From NCBI GenBank assembly GCA_963790965.1, contig CAWBQO010000006.1, positions 682,001 to 746,000 on the forward strand: 64,000 nucleotides of DNA, written 5' to 3'. Under the pieces are notes generated by a model, which saw nothing but the letters and a program-made list of their open reading frames with translations, was not told the origin of the DNA and made no database searches. The DNA comes from CAWBQO01 sp963790965. GTDB taxonomy: Bacteria > Bacteroidota > Rhodothermia > Rhodothermales > DASSAV01. Numbering within the stretch: the first letter of the stretch is position 1; the number at the start of each line of letters is the position of its first letter. The position numbers were made by a program, and so were the translations under genes. This document shows positions 1-8,367 of the stretch, piece after piece.

Positions 1-2
1 AT

Positions 3-1859
3 TTAAACCTGGAAGTAGAGCGTGTATGGGCCGAGGATGATTCGGTCTCCGTCGACGAGGTCGGCTTCAGCGAAGGACTGAGGCACCCGTTCTCCTATGT
101 GAAGAAGTTGAGCACCTCCCTGCTCGTCGACGACTGAGGTTTGGATGTTACGGTTACGTCGCTTTGGCGCTATTACTACTGAGCCTTTCCAGTCCGTGAG
201 ATCATCACCGCCCTCGCCTGCTTTCCACCTCTTACGATTACCAATGTCAATTTGCCTGTAGTCCTTTACTGGTTTCTCGACCGTCAACGCCGCGCCGGCA
301 GGGAGCAGATCGACCTTCCACCACGGCAGTTTTCCCGTCAATATCCATCCGGCTGCAAGCGCAATGATCGTTATAAGGGCAAGCAGCAGCAGGATCAGCA
401 GCAACCAGTTGAAAAACGTCCACGGCCGGTCCGCCACTTCGATTGAAATTGGCAGACGCCGGCTGCCCAACCCGCTCGTGTCCACCAGCGCAGAGGCATC
501 TTCAAAAATCAATGTGCCGCGGTATTGCCCCTCCGGCAGGCCCTTTGACACCCGGCCTTGCAGGAGGAGCTCGTTGGACCCGGACAAATCCACTTCTCTG
601 ACGCCGTCCAGCAGGGGATCTCCGTTGACGAGCAGAAAGGAATCCGGCAACGCAGCAGGATTCTTGACGTCCGGCTCGAAGCGCACCATCACGGTAGCCC
701 CGTTTTCTCGCGCCCGGTTGTTCTGGTCCAGGTTGAGCCTCGCCGCTTCCGTGCGGCCGTCTCCCCGGTAAGGATCCGCCCTGCCGAGGTCCAATGAACC
801 CGTCGCCCCGCGCGGCCGGGAAAGCTTCACGATGGAAGGCTCTTCATTTCGGAAACGAATGTCGATCGATGATGGAACCACCAGAACCGCAGGATCGCCC
901 GACTCCAGCCGCAGGGTTCCTTGATACATGCCCTCGGGTGGCGTCCCGTTCTCGAAGGTCAGAGAAAACGCAATGCTCTGATCCGAGTCAACCTGAAACC
1001 GGCCGGGAGCCACAAGGGCGTAGACGCCCTCCGCTTCGAGCTCCGGAACAGAAGCTTGCGCCGAGAGAGTAAGCGCTTCCGTCATGCCGCTGCTCTTGTT
1101 AAAACGCTGAACCCGTTCCGGCAACTGCTCGCGGTCATACAAATTGCCGAAGTCGAGAAGCCCATATCGCGGCTGCACCACCTTGATCGGTGCCACCGTG
1201 CCCTCCGCATTGTTATTGTAGGTCGCAACCCCGCTATTCTGCAACGCACCAACTGAAGCCGGATCGAGTTCGACGCCCAGCGTCGAATAGTAGAGCCAGT
1301 CGTGTTCCTTGCGCTCGAGGCCGAAGCGGTCCACCACATCCCTCATGCTCAGCCGCTGCGGACCGTTGTCTTTTCCGTCGGTGTACACGAGCACGACGCC
1401 GATACGATCTTCATTCTCAGGCTGATCACGATACCGCTTGAACGCGTCGCCAATGGCCTCGTAAACGTGGGTTCTTGCGCCATTGGCCGTCATCGCGTCG
1501 ATATAGGCCAGTGCCGCCGCCCCCTCCGTTCCAGCGTTGAACGACTTGAAGTCCGTTAAACCCGCCGAAAAGGGCGCCATGTAGATGCGGGAACCCGCGT
1601 CCGCTGAGTTGACAAACTCCCGCAGGGCAGACTTGACCTGCGGAAATATGTTGGCCGACCCATTGTACCCCTGCATGGATCCGGACTGATCGATGACCAG
1701 GATGTAGTCCACGCGGGCGTCCGGCGATTGCGCCGACGCGTCGCCAACAACTGCGAGCAACAGAGCCGTCACGAACACGCGGCTGAAGAAGCGCGCGCAC
1801 GTCCACTTGGCTGCAGCGCAGGGACGGCCATTTAAACCAGAGTCGTTCCAGGAAGACAT
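3..1859 (-). CDS. von Willebrand factor A domain membrane protein
   Basis: 618 residues, complete. A signal peptide (about residues 24-43, ending ASA) is followed at once by a VWA domain whose MIDAS motif DQSGS lies at 57-61, with a later VYTDGKDNG strand that fits the third MIDAS loop. The middle (about 230-470) is a long beta-rich extracytoplasmic region. A strong membrane segment with LLLILLLLALITIIALAAG comes about 120 residues before the end, followed by a basic cytoplasmic tail. VWA/MIDAS domains bind ligands through a divalent metal, so a cell-envelope adhesion or assembly role is likely; the partner is unknown. It stands alone, 188 bp from the heptose operon, without an obvious Shine-Dalgarno site. 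Confidence 0.85.
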   Translation of the reverse strand: MSSWNDSGLNGRPCAAAKWTCARFFSRVFVTALLLAVVGDASAQSPDARVDYILVIDQSGSMQGYNGSANIFPQVKSALREFVNSADAGSRIYMAPFSAGLTDFKSFNAGTEGAAALAYIDAMTANGARTHVYEAIGDAFKRYRDQPENEDRIGVVLVYTDGKDNGPQRLSMRDVVDRFGLERKEHDWLYYSTLGVELDPASVGALQNSGVATYNNNAEGTVAPIKVVQPRYGLLDFGNLYDREQLPERVQRFNKSSGMTEALTLSAQASVPELEAEGVYALVAPGRFQVDSDQSIAFSLTFENGTPPEGMYQGTLRLESGDPAVLVVPSSIDIRFRNEEPSIVKLSRPRGATGSLDLGRADPYRGDGRTEAARLNLDQNNRARENGATVMVRFEPDVKNPAALPDSFLLVNGDPLLDGVREVDLSGSNELLLQGRVSKGLPEGQYRGTLIFEDASALVDTSGLGSRRLPISIEVADRPWTFFNWLLLILLLLALITIIALAAGWILTGKLPWWKVDLLPAGAALTVEKPVKDYRQIDIGNRKRWKAGEGGDDLTDWKGSVVIAPKRRNRNIQTSVVDEQGGAQLLHIGERVPQSFAEADLVDGDRIILGPYTLYFQV

Positions 1860-2047
1860 TTATGCGTAAAGGAGGTTGGTACCCATACTATTCCGGCCAC
1901 GCCTCGCCATGCTTTGGTGGCCACCCCGTGTCGGCGCGTTAAGTCAGCTTTATTATAAACATTTTACAAGCTGAAGTTGGCCTTCTTCCCCAATCTTTCA
2001 TCAATCTGCTACAGAAGCTACAGCGCTGTCAAACAAGAACGCACTCC

Positions 2048-2866
2048 TCACCTCTTCCGCGCCACCACGAGCAGGCCCGTGCCCGCTTCGTTCTCTTGCT
2101 GCAGATCCTTTGCGTTCAGCCAGAGGCCGAGCGGGAGCACGGGCAGGTAGTAGAACGGCAGCAGCAGCCATGCCGCGCGGCTGCGCGAAAGCATCTGCAT
2201 CGGAATCTTGATCAGCAGCCGCCACGCCAGCGAGCCGTGCGCGCCGTAGGTGTATAGCGTGTGCACCGGCTCCAAACCGGCGTCCCGCAGCTTGCCTTCA
2301 AGCTCGGCGCGGTTGTATCCGTCGCGCACGTGCTCTTCAATAAAGCTCGTCTCGCCTTCCGCCTCCACGCCGGACCCGCCAAGATCCGAGGGCGTGTTTA
2401 CGAGCACGTGACCGCCCGGCGCAAGCACGCGCGCGAAGTTGCGGAAAACGGCGCGGTCGTCTTCGATGTGCTCCATCACGTCCACCGACAGGATGAAGTC
2501 GAACGGACCTTCCGCCTCGAGCGCGGTCAGGTCGTCATAGGCCGTGCGCACGCGCGCGCCTTCTGCCGTCTTGTCGAGGAAACGCCGGGCATTGGCGAGA
2601 TAATCTTCCTTCACGTCGACCGCCAATATCTGCGTCTCAGGAAACTCGTGGGCCATGAACCAGGCGTACTGCCCGAAGCCCGTCCCTGCATCGAGCACGC
2701 GAATGGGCCGGCCGGCGGGCACCTCGGCAAAGAGGCGGCGAATCTCGCGCTGGACGTACCACGCCCTCAGAAAAAAGAGGTCGAGCAGCCGGTAGAAAAG
2801 GCGCTGAAGGGCCGGGTTCTGGCTGAAGACGCGGCCGAGCCGGTCTTTTATCGGATCGTAGAACAT
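2048..2866 (-). CDS. Class I SAM-dependent methyltransferase
   Basis: 272 residues. Motif I VLDAGTGFGQYA (about 56-67) and the later DVMEHIEDD and LAPGGHVLVNTPSD segments are the Rossmann SAM-binding core of class I methyltransferases. The C-terminal third has a hydrophobic stretch rich in L, Y and P (about 222-250), suggesting membrane association. Its start lies 19 bp inside the end of gmhB, so it is translationally coupled as the last gene of the heptose operon. Methylation of a sugar or glycan is therefore the best guess for its substrate, but this rests on context only. Confidence 0.8.
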   Translation of the reverse strand: MFYDPIKDRLGRVFSQNPALQRLFYRLLDLFFLRAWYVQREIRRLFAEVPAGRPIRVLDAGTGFGQYAWFMAHEFPETQILAVDVKEDYLANARRFLDKTAEGARVRTAYDDLTALEAEGPFDFILSVDVMEHIEDDRAVFRNFARVLAPGGHVLVNTPSDLGGSGVEAEGETSFIEEHVRDGYNRAELEGKLRDAGLEPVHTLYTYGAHGSLAWRLLIKIPMQMLSRSRAAWLLLPFYYLPVLPLGLWLNAKDLQQENEAGTGLLVVARKR

Positions 2867-3432
2867 AGTGCAAGGACGCGATCTGCCGCCGCGCCAAGAT
2901 CGTTTTCAACAAAGTCCGCCCCGGCTCCGGCTTCTTCCGCCGCGCCGTAGCCCGTCCGGACGAGCACCGTGGTTAATCCCGCGGCACGCCCCGCATAGAT
3001 GTCGGACTTGCGGTCGCCGATAAGGTAAGACGCCTCAGCCTCGATCGCGAGATCCGCCAGGGCACTGCGGATCATGCCCGCTCCCGGCTTGCGAAGATCC
3101 GAGTGCCGCCGGTAACGCCCGACGGTGCCTTCCGGATGATACGGAGAATAGTAGAACGCATCGATGCGCGCGCCGAAGGTCCTCAGTTCACGCTGCATAT
3201 GACGGTGCAGATGCAGCACGTCCTCCTCCCCGTACATCCCACGCGCGACGCCTGCCTGGTTCGTTACCACCACCACGAGCAGGCCCGCTGCGTTGAGGCG
3301 CGCAATGGCTTCCGGCGCGCCCGGAATCCACCTCAAATCCTCCGGCAGATGCAGGTAATGAACCTCCTCGTTGATCGTGCCGTCCCGGTCGAGAAAGACG
3401 GCGCGGCGGGCCTCGGGTACGGGGGCGGACAT
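2848..3432 (-). CDS. gmhB: D-glycero-D-manno-heptose bisphosphate phosphatase (GmhB)
   Basis: 194 residues from the ATG that overlaps the gmhA stop as TGATG; a longer frame exists upstream but has only low-complexity Arg-rich residues. HAD motifs are clear: DRDGT (motif I), TNQAG (motif II), RKPGAG and GDRKSD (motif IV). It removes the C1 phosphate of heptose 1,7-bisphosphate. The loop that carries zinc-binding Cys in Escherichia coli GmhB here reads SPYHP...HSDLRKP, so those Cys ligands are missing. With HddA and HddC beside it, the alpha-anomer (GDP-heptose) route is implied. Confidence 0.88.
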   Translation of the reverse strand: MSAPVPEARRAVFLDRDGTINEEVHYLHLPEDLRWIPGAPEAIARLNAAGLLVVVVTNQAGVARGMYGEEDVLHLHRHMQRELRTFGARIDAFYYSPYHPEGTVGRYRRHSDLRKPGAGMIRSALADLAIEAEASYLIGDRKSDIYAGRAAGLTTVLVRTGYGAAEEAGAGADFVENDLGAAADRVLALCSTIR

Positions 3433-4031
3433 CAGCCGGCCTCTCCGAAGAGCGTCCGTTCGACGAGCGCGCACAGCAAATGGGCGCAGAGTTCGTGTCC
3501 TTCCTGTATGCGCGCCACATCGGTCGCGGGAATGGCGATCAGGTAGTCGCACAGGGCCGTCATGCCGCCGCCGTCGCCGCTCGTGAAGCCGATCGTCGTC
3601 AGGCCTCGCTCACGCGCAACGCGAAGCCCGCGCACGACGCTCTCCGAGCGGCCACTGGTGGAAATGCCCACGGCGATATCGCCCGGCCGCCCCATGCCGG
3701 AGAGCGGCCGCGCGAAGATCTCGTCGTAGCCGTAATCGTTGGCGACCGCCGTGAGCTGCGAGGAGTTCGTCGTGAGCGAGACGGCCGGAAGGCTTCGCCG
3801 GTCGAGGTAGAAGCGCCCCGACAGCTCCGCCGCCCAGTGCTGCGCGTCGGCGGCGCTGCCTCCGTTGCCGAAGAAGATCACCTGCCCGCCCGCTGCGATG
3901 GCGTCGGCCATGTGCGCCCCAACACGCAAGAGCAGCGGCGTCAACTCGCGCACGGCCTCTCCGACGCGAAGCGCCTCGTCAACCTGCGCGCCGATCCACG
4001 GCGCAAGATCCTTCTTTGCTATCGAACCCAT
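3432..4031 (-). CDS. gmhA: Sedoheptulose-7-phosphate isomerase (GmhA)
   Basis: 199 residues, the usual length. The SIS-domain signature FFGNGGSAADAQHWAAEL is intact, and STSGRSESV fits the sugar-phosphate loop. It converts sedoheptulose 7-phosphate to D-glycero-D-manno-heptose 7-phosphate, the first step of both heptose pathways. The ATG has a good Shine-Dalgarno (GAGGGG) and overlaps the hddA end by 13 bp; its own stop overlaps the gmhB start. Second-to-fourth position in a tight operon agrees with the assignment. Confidence 0.92.
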   Translation of the reverse strand: MGSIAKKDLAPWIGAQVDEALRVGEAVRELTPLLLRVGAHMADAIAAGGQVIFFGNGGSAADAQHWAAELSGRFYLDRRSLPAVSLTTNSSQLTAVANDYGYDEIFARPLSGMGRPGDIAVGISTSGRSESVVRGLRVARERGLTTIGFTSGDGGGMTALCDYLIAIPATDVARIQEGHELCAHLLCALVERTLFGEAG

Positions 4032-5041
4032 GTCTGCATCCCCTCGTCGGTGAAGCCGAAATGCACGACGTCAGCTCCTTCGTTCTGCAAGGCCGAAATG
4101 ACGGCGTGCCGCCGGTCGAACGCTGCAAAGAAAAACATGAAGCCACCTCCACCGGCACCGGAGATCTTTCCGCCGAGCGCCCCGGCCTCCCGCGCCGCGT
4201 CGTACAGCCGGTCGATGAGCGGATTGGAAATCTTCTCCGACATCTCCTTCTTCACCACCCACGCCTCGTGCAGCGTCTCTCCGAAGGCGCGAAACTCGCC
4301 GCGCAGCAGGTGCCGCTTCATCGCCACCGCGAGCCGCTTCGTCTCGTCCATCGCCCTCACAGGATCGACCCGCCCTCCTTCATAATTCTGGATCTGATCG
4401 TCGATGATGTCGGAGGACTGCCGGCTTCGGCCCGTATAAGCAAGAATGAGCGAATACTCCAACTCGCTGATCCACTCGGAAGGAATACGAAGCGGATTGA
4501 TCAGCGTTTCGTCTCGGCCAAACTCCATAAAGTTGAAGCCGCCGAAGGATGCGCAGTACTGATCCTGCTTGCCGCCGCGAATGCCGAGATCCTCCCGCTC
4601 GACGCTGTACGCCAGCGCGGCCGTTTCGTAGCGAGAAAGGCCGAGCCGCAGCCAGGCATCGAACACGCCGATGAGGGCGACCATCATGGTCGAGGACGCT
4701 CCGAGGCCGGAGCCGGGCGGGCAATCCGTGTGGGTGAACAGGTCAAAGCCGGAACGCAACCCTTCCGCGCTCATTCGCCGCATGACGCCGCGCGCAAGTT
4801 CCATCCCAAACGTGTCCGGCGCTTGCTCTTCGCCGATGGCAAAGGAGACGTCGTGGTCGTAATCGAGCGAGCGCAGCCGCACCCGGTCGGAGTCGTTCGG
4901 GACGAGCGTAACATAGGCGTACCGGTTGATGGTCGCGTTGAGCACCTGCCCGCCGCGCTCATCCGCGTACGGCGAAACGTCCGTACCGCCACCGCCGAAG
5001 GAAATCCGCAAGGGCGCGCGCGCGCGAATGATCTTGCTCAA
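4019..5041 (-). CDS. hddA: D-glycero-alpha-D-manno-heptose-7-phosphate kinase (HddA)
   Basis: 340 residues, GHMP kinase. N-terminal RISFGGGGTDVSPY and the ATP loop PPGSGLGASSTMMVAL are typical of the heptose/fucose kinase branch, and SGAGGGGFMFF is the C-terminal GHMP motif. It phosphorylates heptose 7-phosphate at C1, giving the alpha-1,7-bisphosphate used for GDP-heptose. The start codon is TTG; no ATG or GTG in frame would keep the conserved N terminus. It follows hddC by 21 bp and overlaps gmhA. Confidence 0.9.
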   Translation of the reverse strand: MSKIIRARAPLRISFGGGGTDVSPYADERGGQVLNATINRYAYVTLVPNDSDRVRLRSLDYDHDVSFAIGEEQAPDTFGMELARGVMRRMSAEGLRSGFDLFTHTDCPPGSGLGASSTMMVALIGVFDAWLRLGLSRYETAALAYSVEREDLGIRGGKQDQYCASFGGFNFMEFGRDETLINPLRIPSEWISELEYSLILAYTGRSRQSSDIIDDQIQNYEGGRVDPVRAMDETKRLAVAMKRHLLRGEFRAFGETLHEAWVVKKEMSEKISNPLIDRLYDAAREAGALGGKISGAGGGGFMFFFAAFDRRHAVISALQNEGADVVHFGFTDEGMQTWVR

Positions 5042-5062
5042 GAGAACGTCGCCGTGATTGGG

Positions 5063-5785
5063 TCAGAGGGAGGGCGGAAGGTTGGACAGCCACGCGGCCG
5101 CACGGTCGTAATCCTCGGGAGTGCCCATGTCCAGAAATGCCGCATCCGGAAAGGCGAAGCCGAAGAGACCGCGTCCGATCCACGCGGGAAACACATCCCT
5201 TTCGAGTGAAACGCCCTTGTCCGGCGGTATTCCGGTCAGCGGCGTGCGATCTACGACGTACACGCCGGCGTTGATCCAGGCAGCACCGGTCCGCTGCGGA
5301 TCCTTTTCGCCAAAAGCCAGCACTTCGCCCGTCTCCGGAACGCGCTCTACGCTGCCGTAACGCCCCGCCTCTTCCACCCGAACGACGGCCAGACTAATGG
5401 CGGCCTTCGCCTCCGCGTGCGCCCGGACGAGCGCGCGCAGGTCGCCGGAGAAGAACGTGTCGCCGTTGAGCACGAGGAGCGGACCTGCCAGTTCACCCGC
5501 GTCTGCTGCGAAGCGAAGTCCGCCGCCGGTGCCGAGCGGCTCCGGCTCCCGGGCCACCCGAAGGCGAAGGCCCCAGCGGCTTCCGTCACCTGCAAACGCC
5601 TCGATCATCTCGCCGAGGTAGCCGGCGCTCAGTACCACGTCGGTCACGCCCGCCCGGGCGAGCCGGTCGAGCAGGAGCGCAAGGAAAGGCTCCCCCCGCA
5701 GCGGCGCAAGCACCTTCGGGCGGTCCGATACGCGCGACCGCAGCCGCGTGCCCATTCCCCCGCAAAGAACAACGGCAGGAAGCAT
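5063..5785 (-). CDS. hddC: Heptose-1-phosphate nucleotidyltransferase (HddC-like)
   Basis: 240 residues from the ATG at 5785, which is preceded by GGAAAGAG; an in-frame ATG 24 bp upstream lacks a ribosome site. The N terminus AVVLCGGMGTRLRSR plus RPKVLAPLRG is the nucleotide-binding signature of sugar-1-phosphate nucleotidyltransferases, and LVLNGDTFFSG is the metal-binding strand. Placed first in an operon with HddA, GmhA and GmhB, it should be the guanylyltransferase making GDP-D-glycero-alpha-D-manno-heptose. Related mannose-1-phosphate enzymes cannot be excluded from sequence alone. Confidence 0.82.
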   Translation of the reverse strand: MLPAVVLCGGMGTRLRSRVSDRPKVLAPLRGEPFLALLLDRLARAGVTDVVLSAGYLGEMIEAFAGDGSRWGLRLRVAREPEPLGTGGGLRFAADAGELAGPLLVLNGDTFFSGDLRALVRAHAEAKAAISLAVVRVEEAGRYGSVERVPETGEVLAFGEKDPQRTGAAWINAGVYVVDRTPLTGIPPDKGVSLERDVFPAWIGRGLFGFAFPDAAFLDMGTPEDYDRAAAWLSNLPPSL

Positions 5786-6280
5786 CTCTCTTTCCGATTG
5801 TGCGCCCATTAGGAACCTGGTTAAAGAAGAAGGAGCGCTCCGCACCACCGGCAATCTAAACCAGCCGACGCAATCTCCCCAATTGTTATCCTGAATGTAG
5901 TGAATCACCGGCCCTTCCGTCCTTCTGAGATGCTTCGCCTCGCCGGCATGACACGCAGGAAGGACGCTGCCTTTCTTTTGGTCCTCAGCGCTGCCTTTCC
6001 TGTGCTCCCGAGTGTCCGCGCTTCCTCCGACGCCCCCGCCCGTCGTCCTGAGCGCAGCGAAGGATCTGTTTTCGTTCGCCGTCTGAGACGCTACGGTGCG
6101 CCCGCAAGACTCGGTGCCACGTTCTGCCTTTCAGGTACTCATCCCGTTCCCGCCTCCTCCGGCCGCCCACTATCGCCGTTCAACCTCATGCCGCGCGTGC
6201 CGCGATTGCAAGCCTTGTTATATTACCAAGGTCCCCATCGACCGCGCACCGACCACTGGTGCACCCACCTTTCGCGCATC
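5786..6280. other. Intergenic region between divergent hddC and dinB-like gene
   Basis: 495 bp with no convincing gene. It must hold the promoters of the heptose operon (minus) and the DinB-like gene (plus), but I see no clear -35/-10 pair. Much of it is made of dispersed hairpin-repeat fragments (see the repeat entry). An open frame runs through into the DinB-like gene, but its translation is the low-complexity product of these repeats. Confidence 0.6.
5921..6175. repeat. Dispersed extragenic hairpin repeat fragments
   Basis: The segment starting near 5921 (CTGAGATGCTTCGC, then CGCCGGCATGACAC) recurs inverted at 57643-57672. The segment near 6044 (CCTGAGCGCAGCGAAGGATC) resembles the arms of the hairpins at 30957-31280, and CTCATCCCGTTCCCGCC near 6137 recurs at about 31054 and, with one change, 31307. 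Such mobile extragenic palindromes are common in many bacteria; the function here is unknown. Confidence 0.6.
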
Positions 6281-6859
6281 ATGGCTTCCTCTCGCGTCGC
6301 CCGGTCTGAGCTGCAGCCGGGACCGGTCCAGACCCGATTGTCCCGCCAGTTCCACTTCGTCGCTGCAGAGGCAGAAGCGCTCTCGCACGGAGTGTCCGAC
6401 GCCGCATTCAACTGGCGTCCTTCCCCCGGCACACCGTCCATCGCGCAGTGCATCGCGCATCTGACCGAGACGGGCAATAGGCTGCTGCCCCGGATCGAGG
6501 CCGCCCTCTCACCCACGTCCGGGCGCGCAGAGGAGGGCCGCGGCAAGACTTCCATAGGACTTCTCGCCCGCCTCTACAGCCGCGCCACCGCTCCGCACGC
6601 AGACCGCCCGCAGTCAACGAAGTCGCTGCGACCGAATCCCCAATCGGTCGCCGAGCTACTCCCTCGTTTCATTGCCCTGCAGAAGCGGGTCGCCGACTGC
6701 GCAGACCGGGTGCAGCCGGCCGGCGGCCCGCTCTCGGCCTCCGCCCTGCGCTTCCTGCGGCTCGATCCCGCCGGATGGCTCAAGGCAATCCTATCGCACC
6801 AGGAGCGCCACCTTCAGCAGGCGCGCGCCGTGCGCAACCACCCGGACTTTCCGGCCTGA
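6281..6859 (+). CDS. DinB-like four-helix metal-binding protein
   Basis: 192 residues from the ATG at 6281; sequence upstream in the same frame is repeat-derived. The pattern WRPSPGTPSIAQCIAHLTETG near the N terminus and SHQERHLQQA near the C terminus fit the DinB_2 family, whose His residues form a metal site in a four-helix bundle. DinB-like enzymes include thiol-dependent transferases and hydrolases, and many members have no known role. It is single, divergent from the heptose operon and convergent with ilvE. Confidence 0.65.
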   Translation: MASSRVARSELQPGPVQTRLSRQFHFVAAEAEALSHGVSDAAFNWRPSPGTPSIAQCIAHLTETGNRLLPRIEAALSPTSGRAEEGRGKTSIGLLARLYSRATAPHADRPQSTKSLRPNPQSVAELLPRFIALQKRVADCADRVQPAGGPLSASALRFLRLDPAGWLKAILSHQERHLQQARAVRNHPDFPA

Positions 6860-6869
6860 CCATTCCTTT

Positions 6870-6906
6870 GAAAACCGGCGGAACGCCCCGCGGAGCGCTC
6901 CGCCGG
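6870..6906 (-). terminator. Intrinsic terminator of ilvE
   Basis: CCGGCGGA (6875-6882) pairs exactly with TCCGCCGG (6899-6906). Read on the minus strand the hairpin is followed by TTTTCAAAGG, a short U-rich tail. It lies between the converging DinB-like gene and ilvE. Confidence 0.7.
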
Positions 6907-6912
6907 GACGGG

Positions 6913-7842
6913 CTAAACGGCTTCCGCGTCCACCGACACGGGCGTGAGCCATCCGTGCGGGTCGTTGCCGCGATGGACCACATCGAAGTAGGCCTCCTGC
7001 AGCTCCGCCGTGATCGGACCGCGACGCCCGCTGCCGATCTTGTATTTGTCCACCGAGCGAACGGGCGTCACTTCGGCCGCCGTGCCGGAGAAGAAGATCT
7101 CGTCGGCCAGGTAGAGCGCTTCGCGGAGAAGGCGTTCTTCGCGCACTTCGTAGCCCCGCTCACGGGCCATCGTGATGATCGCGTCGCGGGTGATCCCGGG
7201 AAGTATCGAGAGGCCGGTCGGGGCGGTATAAAGCACGCCGTCGCGCACGAGGAACAGGTTCTCGCCACTGCCTTCGGCGATGTAGCCGTCCGTGGAGAGC
7301 ATGATGCCTTCGTTGTAGCCGTTGAGCACGGCGTCCATCTTCACGAGCGAAGCGTTGAGGTAGTTGCCGCCGGCCTTGGCCAGCGACGGGAAGGTGTTCG
7401 GTGCCATGCGGTTCCACGAGGCCACTTCCACATCTACGCCCCCTTCGAGCGCCTCCGGACCGAGGTACGCGCCCCACTCCCACACGGCAACGAATGTCTC
7501 GACCTTGTTCTTGAGCGGATTGACACCAAGCGACCCCATCCCCCGAAACGTGACGGGGCGGATGTAACACGATTGCAAGCCGCTCGCCGCGATCGTATCG
7601 ACCACGGCCTGCTCGAGTTCTTCCTGAGAGTAGGGAATCTCCATCCGGTAGATCTTTGCCGAATCGACGAGCCGCCGCATGTGTTCGGGCAGACGGAAGA
7701 TCGCCGGACCTTGCTTTTCGGTGTTGTAGCAGCGAATGCCCTCGAAAACGGAGGAGCCGTAATGCACAACGTGCGAAAGGACGTGAATGGTCGCGTCCTC
7801 GTAAGGAATGAGCGACCCGTTGAACCAGATTTTAGGCTGCAT
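6913..7842 (-). CDS. ilvE: Branched-chain amino acid aminotransferase (IlvE)
   Basis: 309 residues from ATG 7842, the normal length for class IV aminotransferases; in-frame sequence further upstream is not conserved-looking. Start KIWFNGSLIPYEDATIHVLSH, then FEGIRCY, GGNYLNASLVKMDA (which includes the PLP lysine region) and EGSGENLF are all family hallmarks. It catalyses the last, reversible step of Leu, Ile and Val synthesis with 2-oxoglutarate/glutamate. No Shine-Dalgarno is seen. It is monocistronic, with a terminator directly after it. Confidence 0.93.
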   Translation of the reverse strand: MQPKIWFNGSLIPYEDATIHVLSHVVHYGSSVFEGIRCYNTEKQGPAIFRLPEHMRRLVDSAKIYRMEIPYSQEELEQAVVDTIAASGLQSCYIRPVTFRGMGSLGVNPLKNKVETFVAVWEWGAYLGPEALEGGVDVEVASWNRMAPNTFPSLAKAGGNYLNASLVKMDAVLNGYNEGIMLSTDGYIAEGSGENLFLVRDGVLYTAPTGLSILPGITRDAIITMARERGYEVREERLLREALYLADEIFFSGTAAEVTPVRSVDKYKIGSGRRGPITAELQEAYFDVVHRGNDPHGWLTPVSVDAEAV

Positions 7843-8367
7843 GACAGGGTGAGTTGGATGGTAACATCGGGTGGTCTGAACCGCGCCCGGTGGCGCGGCG
7901 TGGTCCTGAAAAGTACGGCACGCTGTTCTAAAGGTTCGTGACTTGACGAACCGTTCGCCGGCCAGCCTCCCTCCGGGCTTAATCCTTCGCATAGTGCGAA
8001 TCGCGGACTGCGAATCGCAAGGCGCGAAACAGTTGTCGTAAGATCCGGTTGATCAAACAGCCCGCGCATCGCGGAGAGCGTAATCAGGAAGCCCGGCGAC
8101 GCCCGGGCGCTTTCTTTCCCTCCGCCGCCGCTCCACCTCAATCATGACTATGCGTATGAACGCTTCCGAGTAAGATGACGGGAGGCCGTGTACCCGCCTG
8201 CTTCCGGTCGCAGCCACCGCTTAACATCCGAAGGGTACAAGGCTCATCCAGGGCGGTTCATTTGTGCAGCATAAAGAAACGCACCGCGCCCGATCAAGCC
8301 TCGATATCAACCGTCCGCCCTCAGTTAACAGCTTCCCTGTGAGGTGCCATCTATTCTGCCCGCTCGC
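7843..8367. other. Intergenic region between divergent ilvE and ATPase gene
   Basis: 525 bp without a supported gene. An inverted repeat GGTTCGT-N6-ACGAACC (7933-7952) sits about 90 bp upstream of ilvE and may be an operator or a weak hairpin. Two copies of GCGAATCGC occur near 8000 and 8013. Otherwise I see nothing recognisable. Confidence 0.5.

Noticed and set aside
4016..5209. 397-codon open frame opposite hddA
   Set aside because: Antisense shadow of hddA and hddC.
5900..6280. N-terminal extension of the DinB-like protein
   Set aside because: Translation derives from dispersed repeats (RPERSEG type); the ATG at 6281 gives the family-like length.
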